A stretch of 64,000 bases of DNA. Source: Futiania mangrovi. Its GTDB lineage: Bacteria; Pseudomonadota; Alphaproteobacteria; Futianiales; Futianiaceae. Position 1 is the stretch's first letter, and the number at the start of each line of letters is the position of its first letter. The stretch spans positions 62,001 through 126,000 of the forward strand of contig NZ_JAMZFT010000003.1 of NCBI RefSeq assembly GCF_024158125.1, in the 5' to 3' direction. A model generated the notes under the pieces. It was not told the origin of the DNA and ran no database searches. It was given only the letters and a program-made list of their open reading frames with translations. Shown here in pieces: positions 35,020 through 43,351 of the stretch. Position numbers and translations under genes: made by a program.

Positions 35020-37731
35020 ATGTCCACAAGCTTCGAAAGCCTGCACCATCTCTTCGCGCCGGAAAGCGTGGCCGTCGTGGGCGGCAGCCCGCGGCATGCG
35101 AGCCTGGGCCGCCTGATCCACGCGAACCTCCTGTCGGGCGGATTCGAGGGTCCCGTCGCGATCGTGTCCCCCAAGCATGCCGAGATCAACGGCAGGAAGA
35201 CCGCGCCGCGGCTTCAGGACGTGACGCCCGCGCCGGACCTGGTGATCGTGACCGCGCCCCCGCACGCGGTGCCGCAGGTCATCGCCGACGCAGTCGAAGT
35301 GGGCGCGCGCGTGGCCGTGGTGGTGACCGCGGGCATGGGACGCGGCGCGGGCGGCCTGCGCGAGACGATGCTGGAGACCGCACGCAAGGGCGGCCTGCGC
35401 ATCGTCGGCCCGAACTGCCTCGGCGTGCTCGCACCCCGCGCGGGCCTGAACGCCAGCTTCGCGCAGGCCCCGGCGCTGCCCGGCGACCTCGCGCTGCTGT
35501 CGCAGTCGGGCGCCATCGTCACCTCGGTGGTGGACTGGGCGAACAATCGGGGGGTGGGCTTCTCCGGTATCGTGTCGCTGGGCGACATGTCGGACATCGA
35601 CGTGGGCTATCTGCTCGACCATTTCGCACTCGACCCGAACACGCGCGCGATCCTGCTCTATATCGAGGCCATCACCGACGCGCGCACCTTCATGTCGGCG
35701 GCCCGTGCGGCGGCCCGCGCCAAGCCCGTCGTCGTGGTGAAATCGGGCCGGAACGCGGAGGGCGCACGCGCGGTCGCCTCCCACACCGGCGCGCTCGCAG
35801 GCTCCGACGCGGTCTACGACGCAGCGTTCCGGCGGGCGGGCCTCTTGCGGGTGCCGGGCATGGGCGAGCTGTTCGAGGCGGCCGAGACCCTCTCGCGGAT
35901 GCAGGCGACGCCGGGCGAACGGCTCGCCATCGTGACGAACGGCGGCGGCCTGGGCGTGCTGGCGGTCGACGACCTGATCGGCATGGGCGGCACGCTCGCC
36001 ACCCTCGGGCCGGAGACCATGGCCGCGCTCGAAGCCGCCTTGCCGCAGACCTGGTCGCACGCGAACCCCGTGGACATCATCGGCGACGCAGATCCCGCGC
36101 GCTTCGCCGCCGCGGTCGAGCCGGTGCTGGCCGATCCGGGCGTCGACGCCGTGATGGTCGTGCACTGCCCCACCGCACTCGCCACCCCCGCCGACACCGC
36201 GACCGCCGTCGCCGAGTTGAAGCGCCGCCGCCCGCGCGGGAGCCGCAAGCCGGTCCTGCCGACCTTCGTCGGCTCCGACCCCGCGCCGCGCGCGATCCTG
36301 GACGAGGCGGGGCTGCCGCTCTTCCGTACCCCGGCGGCGGCAGTGCGGGGCTTCATGCACCTGGTGAAGCACCGCCGTGCGCAGGCGGAGCTGATGGCGA
36401 CGCCCGCCTCGGTCCCCGACAGCTTCGCCCCCGCCATCGGCCGCGCCCGCGCGGCGATCCGGAGTGCACTGGATGCGGGCCGCTCGTGGCTGACGCCGGT
36501 CGAGGTGGCCGAGGTGCTGACGGCCTACGACATTCCCGCCCCCGCCATTGCACTGGCTGCAACGCCGGACGAGGCTGCCGGGGCGGCACGCCCGATGCTG
36601 GAGGAGCATGGCGCTGTCGTCATCAAGATCCAGAGCCACGACATCGTGCACAAGTCCGACGTGGGCGGCGTGGTCCTGAACCTCGACAGTCCGGAAGCGG
36701 TGCGCGAGGCCGCGAGCGCAATGCTGGCGCGGGTGCGCAACCGGCGCCCCGAAGCGGAGATAGAAGGCATCCTCGTCCAGCCGATGGTGCGGCGGCCGCA
36801 TGCCCGCGAAACGATCATGGGACTCTCGGACGACCCGATGTTCGGTCCCGTCGTGCTGTTCGGCGCGGGCGGCGTCTCGGTTGAGGTGGTGAAGGACACG
36901 GCGCTGGGCCTGCCGCCGCTGACCATGGACCTCGCTCACGACATCGTGGCGCGCACGCGCGTCTCCCGCGTGCTGGAGGCCTACCGCGACACGCCCGCCG
37001 CGGACCGGCAGGCACTCGCCTTCACGCTGGTCAAGCTCGCCCAGCTCTCCGCCGACCTGCCGGAGGTGCGGGAGGCCGATCTCAACCCGGTGCTGGCGGG
37101 TCCCCATGGCGTGATCGTGCTGGATGCGCGCATCTCGGTGAAGGCGGAAGCCTGCGCCAGGGGGGTCGGCGCGTCGAACCCGCGCTTCGCGATTCGCCCC
37201 TACCCGCGCGAACTGGAGCGGACGCTGACGCTGGAGGGCGGCTGGCAGGTGTTCACCCGGCCCGTGCGCCCCGACGACACGCCCCTCGTACAGGCCTTCC
37301 TGGACCGCATCTCGCCGGAGGACCTGCGCCAGCGCTTCTTCGGTCCGGTGAAGACGGTGCCCGCGAGCTTCACCTCGCGCCTGACGCAGATCGACTACGA
37401 CCGGGTGATGGTGTTCCTCGCCCTAGACGAGGGAACGGGCCAGGTCCTGGGTACGGTGCAGGTGCACCGCGAGCCAGGTACAAACCGGGCGGAATACGCG
37501 ATCCTCGTCGGCTCCAACCTCAAGGGCAAGGGCCTCGGCTGGGCGTTGATGAGCATGATGATCGGCTACGCCCGCGACATCGGGCTGGAGGAGGTCCACG
37601 GGGAGGTGCTGCGGGACAACACCACGATGCTGCGCATGTGCACGGAACTGGGCTTTTCCGTCGCCGCGCTGCCGGGCGACCCGACCATTGCGCACGTCAC
37701 CCTGCCCATCGCCGAGACCCGGTCGGGATAG
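35020..37731 (+). CDS. ADP-forming acyl-CoA ligase fused to GNAT acetyltransferase (Pat-like)
   Basis: A 903-residue multidomain protein: CoA-binding and succinyl-CoA-ligase-like domains (about 1-470), ATP-grasp domain (about 480-700) and a C-terminal GNAT domain (about 730-890, motif NLKGKGLGWALMSMMIGYA). The family includes Salmonella Pat/YfiQ, a protein lysine acetyltransferase whose ligase part is inactive. Here the phosphorylated-histidine motif is present (AVASHTGALAG, His255), so the ligase may work. It may activate acetate or another acid, and may acetylate acyl-CoA synthetases. The ATG at 35020 gives the usual start. Confidence 0.9.
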   Translation: MSTSFESLHHLFAPESVAVVGGSPRHASLGRLIHANLLSGGFEGPVAIVSPKHAEINGRKTAPRLQDVTPAPDLVIVTAPPHAVPQVIADAVEVGARVAVVVTAGMGRGAGGLRETMLETARKGGLRIVGPNCLGVLAPRAGLNASFAQAPALPGDLALLSQSGAIVTSVVDWANNRGVGFSGIVSLGDMSDIDVGYLLDHFALDPNTRAILLYIEAITDARTFMSAARAAARAKPVVVVKSGRNAEGARAVASHTGALAGSDAVYDAAFRRAGLLRVPGMGELFEAAETLSRMQATPGERLAIVTNGGGLGVLAVDDLIGMGGTLATLGPETMAALEAALPQTWSHANPVDIIGDADPARFAAAVEPVLADPGVDAVMVVHCPTALATPADTATAVAELKRRRPRGSRKPVLPTFVGSDPAPRAILDEAGLPLFRTPAAAVRGFMHLVKHRRAQAELMATPASVPDSFAPAIGRARAAIRSALDAGRSWLTPVEVAEVLTAYDIPAPAIALAATPDEAAGAARPMLEEHGAVVIKIQSHDIVHKSDVGGVVLNLDSPEAVREAASAMLARVRNRRPEAEIEGILVQPMVRRPHARETIMGLSDDPMFGPVVLFGAGGVSVEVVKDTALGLPPLTMDLAHDIVARTRVSRVLEAYRDTPAADRQALAFTLVKLAQLSADLPEVREADLNPVLAGPHGVIVLDARISVKAEACARGVGASNPRFAIRPYPRELERTLTLEGGWQVFTRPVRPDDTPLVQAFLDRISPEDLRQRFFGPVKTVPASFTSRLTQIDYDRVMVFLALDEGTGQVLGTVQVHREPGTNRAEYAILVGSNLKGKGLGWALMSMMIGYARDIGLEEVHGEVLRDNTTMLRMCTELGFSVAALPGDPTIAHVTLPIAETRSG

Positions 37732-37812
37732 CCCCAATGCAGATTGCGCGGCGTAGATGCAGCCCATCCAACCGCCTGCAGCGCTGGCCACAATCGTGTT
37801 TGTGTCCTAAAT

Positions 37813-38250
37813 ATGAGCGTGTCCTCACCTGTCGCCGGCGGCGAGGGTGCGGACGGGAGCGTGCTGCATGACGCGGGCGCCATGAAGACAGGACCTTTTG
37901 GTACGATGGACGTCGCCGAGGTAATCTTGCCCAGCCCCAATCCCGAGGTCATGGCAACACATGCGCGCGAGGCGCGCGATTTTCTGAAAGCCCTGGCACA
38001 CGAAAGCCGGCTTATGATCCTGTGCATGCTGTGCCGCCGCGAGATGACAGTGGCGGAACTGTGCGCTGCGCTGGACCAACGACAGCCGGCCGTGTCGCAG
38101 CAACTGGCCCGGCTGCGCGAGGAAAACCTCGTGACGATCCGCCGGGAGGGCAAGCACATTCACTACTCCATCGCCAGCGAGGATGCCCGCACCGTGGTCT
38201 CCCTGCTGTACGATATCTTCTGCAAGCCGGCTGAAAAGGACGGCTGCTGA
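37813..38250 (+). CDS. ArsR-family regulator, BigR/SqrR-like (thiol-redox type)
   Basis: Winged-helix ArsR repressor, about 145 residues from the ATG at 37813 (later in-frame starts at 37882, 37906 and 37951 are possible; no ribosome site is decisive). The DNA-recognition core is RQPAVSQQLARLREENLVTI. Cysteines sit where BigR and SqrR keep their persulfide-sensing pair: Cys71 in RLMILC at helix 2 and Cys137 in LLYDIFC at the last helix; extra cysteines at 74, 84 and 145. This points to reactive-sulfur or redox sensing rather than metal sensing. No sulfide oxidation gene is next to it; the downstream gene is an asparagine synthetase 96 bases on. Confidence 0.8.
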   Translation: MSVSSPVAGGEGADGSVLHDAGAMKTGPFGTMDVAEVILPSPNPEVMATHAREARDFLKALAHESRLMILCMLCRREMTVAELCAALDQRQPAVSQQLARLREENLVTIRREGKHIHYSIASEDARTVVSLLYDIFCKPAEKDGC

Positions 38251-38346
38251 GGCACGCTGGCAAGGCGCGCGCAATTTCTCTAAGGTCCGGGCCGGCGGTC
38301 CGCATCGGGGCGGCGCCTGCCCGAGCCACGGAGTCCGGTCGCCCGC

Positions 38347-40200
38347 ATGTGTGGTTTTCTCTTCGCGCTGCACCGTAACCGCCCGGTCGACCGCGCCCGG
38401 TTCGAGGCGGCGTTCGCCACCATGCGCCACCGGGGACCGGACGCCCATCAGATCGCCTATGAGACACTGACCCTCGCCACGCCGGAGGGCCCCGCCATCC
38501 TCCACGTGGGTGCCGGGCATCACCGGCTCGCCATCCTCGACCTCGACCCGCGCTCCAACCAGCCCTTCGTCCGGGAGGGGCGGATGCTGCTCTACAATGG
38601 CGAGATCTACAATTTCGCCGACCTCAAGGACGCCCCGGACACATACGAAACGACCGGCGACACCGAAGTGCTTTTCCGCGCCCTGTGCGAGCGGGGAACA
38701 GACGCGCTCGGCGCCATGAACGGCATGTGGGGGTTCGCCTTCCTCGACCCGCATTCGGGTACGCTGATCGCGGCGCGCGACCGGCACGGCAAGAAGCCGC
38801 TGTTCTTCTACCGCGACGCGGACACGCTCTGCGTCGCCTCCACAATCGCCGCCATCGCCAGCTACCTGGACCGCCCGCCGGTGTTCGAGGACGCCATCCT
38901 CGACGCCTATCTCGCCCATGGCGCGGTGTTTCCGGGCGGCGGCTTCGGAACGCACATCCGCGGCATCGGGCAGGTGCCGCCGGGCGGCGTGCTGCGCGTG
39001 AGCTTTCGCGACTGGACCTTTCAGGAGGATCGCTGGTTCCGGCTGGAGGAACATGTGGCGGGCACGCCCCCGCGGCAGGAGGACCTGCCGGGACTGATCG
39101 CGGACGCGGTGCGCCTGCGCCTCGTCTCGGACCGCAAGGTGGGGCTGCTGCTGTCGGGCGGGGTGGACAGTTCCATCGTGCTGGCCGCGCTGTACGCCCA
39201 GGGCCTCGCGGACAGCGTGACCTGCTTCATCGGGGAGACGGGGCGGTCGCTCGATGCGAAGTATGCCCGCGAGTGCGTTGAAAAGCTTGGCATAGACGCG
39301 ACGACCATCAACCTCGGCTACGGCGAGGATGCCTTCGCGCGCTTCCTGAAGATGTGCCGCCATCACGAGAAGCCCTTTCCGCTGATCGGCAACTCCATGG
39401 CCATGTCGGAGATGTACGAGGCGGTCGCCGCTCACGGCATGGTCGTCGTGCTCGACGGCACCGGCGGGGACGAACAGTTCGGCGGCTATTGGGACCGGCA
39501 GTTTCCCTTCGCGTTGAGGGATGCGTGGGGCAAGGGCGACCGCGCGTGGCTCGCCGCCATGCTGAAGGCCAACGGACGGATGATGGCGCGCACGGCGATG
39601 GAGGCCGCGGAGGACCGTCTGGTGCGGCCCCTGCTGAAACTGCCCTTCGTCAAGCACCCGTCGAAGGCCATGCAGGAGTTCCTGCGCGCGGACATGGGCA
39701 GCGCGCCGCACGGCGATCCGCTGGAGGCGGAGACGTTCGGCAGCTTCGAGGCGGCGCTGATCGCGGATGCGGCGCGCGGGCGTCTGGGCGAGTGGCTGTG
39801 GCACGGCGACCGCAATGCAATGATGTCGAGCCTGGAGAACCGCAGCCCCCTGCTCGACTACCGGATTTCACGTTACATGACGACAGGTTATGCGAAGAAG
39901 TTCGTCGGTGAGTTCAACAAGCACGAACTGCGCACGGCCTTCGACGGTCTGGTGAATTTACCGACGCAATGGCGCACGGAGAAACAAGGCTTCCGCTGGG
40001 CGGCCAAGCGCTTCTACACGGAGAACCGCGACCAGATCCTGGAGCGCATCGCGGGCTCGCAGGTGCTGCGCGACCGGGTGGACGTCCCGGGCTTCCTCGA
40101 CGCGGCGCGCGCGCGGCCGCGCTATCTCACCTCGCGCCTCACGCCGCGGCTGCTGTGCGTGGCGGGGCTGGAGGAGACAATCGGCCTCGCGCCCGGCTAA
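38347..40200 (+). CDS. asnB: Asparagine synthetase (glutamine-hydrolysing)
   Basis: A 617-residue class-II amidotransferase fusion. The N-terminal glutaminase begins MCGF, with the nucleophile Cys2 exposed after Met removal, and has RHRGPDA and LYNGEIYNF; the synthetase half has the PP-loop LLSGGVDSS and GTGGDEQFGGYW. It makes asparagine from aspartate, glutamine and ATP, or amidates a related carboxylate; some relatives sit in polysaccharide or natural-product clusters, but none is here. The upstream ArsR gene is only 96 bases away, in the same direction. Confidence 0.92.
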   Translation: MCGFLFALHRNRPVDRARFEAAFATMRHRGPDAHQIAYETLTLATPEGPAILHVGAGHHRLAILDLDPRSNQPFVREGRMLLYNGEIYNFADLKDAPDTYETTGDTEVLFRALCERGTDALGAMNGMWGFAFLDPHSGTLIAARDRHGKKPLFFYRDADTLCVASTIAAIASYLDRPPVFEDAILDAYLAHGAVFPGGGFGTHIRGIGQVPPGGVLRVSFRDWTFQEDRWFRLEEHVAGTPPRQEDLPGLIADAVRLRLVSDRKVGLLLSGGVDSSIVLAALYAQGLADSVTCFIGETGRSLDAKYARECVEKLGIDATTINLGYGEDAFARFLKMCRHHEKPFPLIGNSMAMSEMYEAVAAHGMVVVLDGTGGDEQFGGYWDRQFPFALRDAWGKGDRAWLAAMLKANGRMMARTAMEAAEDRLVRPLLKLPFVKHPSKAMQEFLRADMGSAPHGDPLEAETFGSFEAALIADAARGRLGEWLWHGDRNAMMSSLENRSPLLDYRISRYMTTGYAKKFVGEFNKHELRTAFDGLVNLPTQWRTEKQGFRWAAKRFYTENRDQILERIAGSQVLRDRVDVPGFLDAARARPRYLTSRLTPRLLCVAGLEETIGLAPG

Positions 40201-40211
40201 GCCCCCGGCGG

Positions 40212-41345
40212 TCAGGCACTGTCACCCACCTCGGCCTTGAGCATGAGATAGCGGGCGATATCGCTGAGCGACACGAGGCCCATGAGACGGCCCTGATCCA
40301 CCACGAGAAGGCGGCGGGCCCGCGTCGTCTGCATCTTCTGCAACGCCTCCCACGCACCGTCGCCGGGCGCGGCGCTGTTCTCCGCCGTCACCGGCGCCAT
40401 CACGTCTGCAACACGGGTGCGCGGCCACTCCTCGCGCGCGACCGCACCCGCCTGCCGACTCTCGACGAGGCCGACGAGCCGCCCGTCGCGCAGTACCGGA
40501 AAGGCGCCGTGATGCTGGCCGAGGATGTGCCGGTCGACGAGTGTGTCGAGCGTCAGCCCGGCCTCGACCGTCACCGGGTCGGGCGTCATGAAGTCCGCGA
40601 CCGTACCGGCGGACAGCGCGGTCTTCATCTCGACGTTCTGGTGCGCGCCCGCCGCCGCCGCACGCACGAAGAAACCGATCAGCACGAGCCAGAGCCCGCC
40701 GATGACATTGCCCGTGAAGGCATTGAAGATGCCGACGACGACGAGAAAGACGCCGAACGCATCGCCGATGCCGGCAGCCACGCGCGTCGCCTTGCGGATG
40801 TCGCCCGAGCGCATCCAGAGCCAGGCCCGCAGCATCCGCCCGCCGTCGAGCGGGAAGGCCGGCACGAGATTGAAGAGCGCGAGCACGAGGTTGATCGTCG
40901 CGAGATAGAGCAGCAGCGCGGCCCCCGGCTCCCCGATCAGGCCCGGCCCCGTGATGGCGGCAACCGCCCAGAACAGGAAGGCCAGCACGAGGCTCGCCGC
41001 CGGCCCCGCCGCCGCCATGACAAGCTCGGTCAGCGCGCTCGGCGGCTCGTCCTTCATCTCCGCCACGCCGCCGAAGAGGAAGAGCGTGATCCCCTCGATC
41101 TTCATGCCGCCCATGCGCGCGACGATGGAATGGGAGAACTCGTGAATGATGAGCGAGAGGAAGAGACCCGCCATCCCGAGGATGCCGAGCGTCCAGTAGG
41201 TGCGGGTATCGAGCCCCGGCAGCGAGGTCGGGAAATAGCCTGCCGCCAGGCTCCACGTCACGAGCGCGGCGATCAGCAGCCAGCTCAGGTCGATGCGCAC
41301 CTCGAAGCCGAGGATGCGGAAAAGCGACAACCGGTGGGTGAACAT
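40212..41345 (-). CDS. Site-2 protease family membrane metalloprotease with CBS domains
   Basis: A 377-residue membrane metallopeptidase (M50 family, SpoIVFB-like). The zinc motif is LIIHEFSHSIVA (H-E-x-x-H), and the third ligand is in NLVPAFPLDGGRM. Six hydrophobic helices occupy residues 1-215; two CBS domains (about 245-370) form the cytosolic tail and may sense adenylates. It cuts transmembrane substrates such as anti-sigma factors, but no partner is apparent. The start at 41345 gives MFTHRLSLFRI; 25 bases separate it from the upstream dehydrogenase gene, so they may be co-transcribed. Confidence 0.93.
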   Translation of the reverse strand: MFTHRLSLFRILGFEVRIDLSWLLIAALVTWSLAAGYFPTSLPGLDTRTYWTLGILGMAGLFLSLIIHEFSHSIVARMGGMKIEGITLFLFGGVAEMKDEPPSALTELVMAAAGPAASLVLAFLFWAVAAITGPGLIGEPGAALLLYLATINLVLALFNLVPAFPLDGGRMLRAWLWMRSGDIRKATRVAAGIGDAFGVFLVVVGIFNAFTGNVIGGLWLVLIGFFVRAAAAGAHQNVEMKTALSAGTVADFMTPDPVTVEAGLTLDTLVDRHILGQHHGAFPVLRDGRLVGLVESRQAGAVAREEWPRTRVADVMAPVTAENSAAPGDGAWEALQKMQTTRARRLLVVDQGRLMGLVSLSDIARYLMLKAEVGDSA

Positions 41346-41370
41346 GGGCGGGCCTCCCCTCGGGCGTGTG

Positions 41371-42525
41371 TCAGCCCTCCACCATGTAAGGCGCATTCGA
41401 CACGGCGCAAACGTCGCGCAACTGGTCGAGCAGCTTGCGCGGCACGGGGATGCCGGTGTTGAGGCGTTCCTCGCGGTTAAGCCGCTCCGGATCGCCGGGG
41501 ACGAGCACGGGTTCGGCCGGATCGGCGGCGGGCAGCGCGTGCAGCGCGTCGATCATCGCGTCCACGTCCGCCATGAAGGCGTCGGCCTCGCGGAAGGCGG
41601 CGGGATCGATGGCGAGGAAGAAATGGCCGATATCCTCCCCCTGTCCCAGCTTCGGCCGCCCGCGCGGATCGCCCGCGAAAGACGCGCCCGACAGGATGGA
41701 ACTCAGCACCTCGACCATGGCGCCGAGGCCATAGCCCTTGTGGCTTGCCGTGTCGGGCTTGCCGCCCAAGGGCGTGATGCCGTAGCCGGGCGACATGCGC
41801 CCGCGCCCGACGCGCGTGTGCTGCGGGTTCTCGGCACCGTCCTGCGGCGTCAACTCGCCCAGCGCCTCCTCCGGATCGCGGATCGGGCGGCCTTCGGGAT
41901 CGACCAGCCAGCCCTCGGGCAGGAGCTTGCCCGCGTACCACGCGATCTTGACCTTGCCGACCGCGCCCGTCGTCGTCGACATGTCGAGCACGAAGGGCGG
42001 GTTGCGGCGCGCAGGCACCGCGAAGGCCAGCGGGTTGGTGGCGAAGAAGGTCTTTTTCGCGCGCGTCGGCACCATGATCGACGAGAGCGCATTGGTCGAG
42101 GCGAAGCCGATCAGCCCCGCCTTCGCCGCGATCATCGGATAGGCGCCCGCCGCGCCGAAATGGTGGGAATTGCGCACCGAGACCGCGCCGATGCCGACGG
42201 CCTTCGCCTTCTCGACCGCCAGCGACATGGCCCGCACCGAGATCGCGTGGCCGAGGCCGCGGTCGGCGTCGAAGAGCGCGGTCGCCGGCGTCTCCGCGAC
42301 GATGCGCGGCGCGGGTTTCATGTTGAGGCCGCCATGCCGCCGGATGTGGTCGTAGAGCGGGAGCATGGCGATGCCATGGCTGTCGACGCCAGCGAGGTCG
42401 GTGTCGACCATCACCTCGACCGTCGGCGCGATCCACTCCTCCGCCATGCCCCAGCCGCGGAAGATCGCCTCGATCTGGGCCCGTACGGTCCCGGCCGCGA
42501 CCATCACCGGCGCGTCGTCACTCAT
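41371..42525 (-). CDS. Ldh-family (malate/ureidoglycolate-type) NAD(P)-dependent dehydrogenase
   Basis: A 384-residue member of the Ldh_2/malate-ureidoglycolate dehydrogenase family, which oxidises 2-hydroxyacids in the cytosol. Family marks: AGVDSHGIAMLPLY, the HHFGAAGAYPMIA segment with the catalytic His, and PLAFAVPARRNPPFVLDMST. The substrate cannot be fixed; malate, ureidoglycolate, sulfolactate and keto acids are all known. The start at 42525 is preferred because AAGGGGGG lies at suitable spacing; ATG 42531 would have none. The 205-base region upstream is shared with the methyltransferase. Confidence 0.92.
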   Translation of the reverse strand: MSDDAPVMVAAGTVRAQIEAIFRGWGMAEEWIAPTVEVMVDTDLAGVDSHGIAMLPLYDHIRRHGGLNMKPAPRIVAETPATALFDADRGLGHAISVRAMSLAVEKAKAVGIGAVSVRNSHHFGAAGAYPMIAAKAGLIGFASTNALSSIMVPTRAKKTFFATNPLAFAVPARRNPPFVLDMSTTTGAVGKVKIAWYAGKLLPEGWLVDPEGRPIRDPEEALGELTPQDGAENPQHTRVGRGRMSPGYGITPLGGKPDTASHKGYGLGAMVEVLSSILSGASFAGDPRGRPKLGQGEDIGHFFLAIDPAAFREADAFMADVDAMIDALHALPAADPAEPVLVPGDPERLNREERLNTGIPVPRKLLDQLRDVCAVSNAPYMVEG

Positions 42526-42661
42526 GTGCATCCCCCCTTCGTGCAGCGGTTTTCCCGTCTTCCTCGGGACTTAGCATGCCGCACCCATATCCCCGCGTCA
42601 CGCAGCCGCGCGCGCGGGCCAGTTCCCCGCCCCATGCATGCGGGGCAAACCGTGCGCGCGG

Positions 42662-42685
42662 GTGGCGGCGCGCGCGCGCCGCCAC
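42662..42685. promoter_or_regulatory. Perfect 24-bp loopless palindrome in divergent promoter region
   Basis: Arms GTGGCGGCGCGC and GCGCGCCGCCAC are exact reverse complements with no loop. It lies in the 205-base region between the Ldh-family gene (minus) and the methyltransferase gene (plus), 45 bases before the latter. As neither gene ends here it is not an obvious terminator; an operator or a cruciform-forming element is possible. Confidence 0.4.
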
Positions 42686-42730
42686 TATCCTCGCGGGCGC
42701 GCAGGCAGGGCATGACGGGAGGCAGGCGCG

Positions 42731-43351
42731 ATGACTCAGAAGCAGCCGGACTGGGATACGCGCTACCGGGCGGGCGGCGGCGCACTGTTCGGGACCGCGC
42801 CCAACGAGTACCTGCGGACGAGCCTGGCGCGCGGGCGCTTCCGGCCTGCGACCGCACTCTGCCTCGCCGACGGCGACGGGCGCAACGGGCGCTGGCTCGC
42901 AAAACGCGGGCTTGCCGTGACCGCGGTCGACATCTCGAAAGTCGCAACCGGGCAGGCACACGCCAGCGACACCAAGGCCGGCAATGGCGTGGAGCGGATC
43001 GTCGCCAACCTGAAGGACTGGCAGCCGGAGGCGGGACAGACCTGGGACCTCGTCTGCCTGATCTATCTGCAAGGCCCGCCCGCGCTGCGGCGGAAGGCCA
43101 TCGAGACGGGGCTGAACGCGCTCGCCCCCGGCGGGCTCTTTGTGCTGGAAGGCTTCGCGGGCACGCCGGATGCCGACGCGCCCCTCGGCCCCGATGACGC
43201 CGACAAGCGCTTCCAGCCGGGCGACCTGCCGCCGCTGCCGGCGGACGTCATGCTGCTGGAGGAGACCCGCGGCCTCGTCCGCCTCGACGAGGGGGAGCGG
43301 CACGCAGGCATGGCCCGCGTGCTTCGCCTTACCGCCCGGCGTGCCGCCTAG
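42731..43351 (+). CDS. Class I SAM-dependent methyltransferase (TehB-like)
   Basis: A 206-residue methyltransferase with the short, acidic layout of TehB/thiopurine-methyltransferase-like enzymes. SAM motif I reads ALCLADGDGRNGRWLAKRG, which in this group (LDLGCGxGR) is normally D-x-G-x-G-R; the aspartate of motif II follows in VTAVDIS. A typical C-terminal strand (RVLRLTARR) ends the fold. The substrate is unknown. Its stop overlaps the end of the convergent TRAP gene by four bases. Confidence 0.87.
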   Translation: MTQKQPDWDTRYRAGGGALFGTAPNEYLRTSLARGRFRPATALCLADGDGRNGRWLAKRGLAVTAVDISKVATGQAHASDTKAGNGVERIVANLKDWQPEAGQTWDLVCLIYLQGPPALRRKAIETGLNALAPGGLFVLEGFAGTPDADAPLGPDDADKRFQPGDLPPLPADVMLLEETRGLVRLDEGERHAGMARVLRLTARRAA

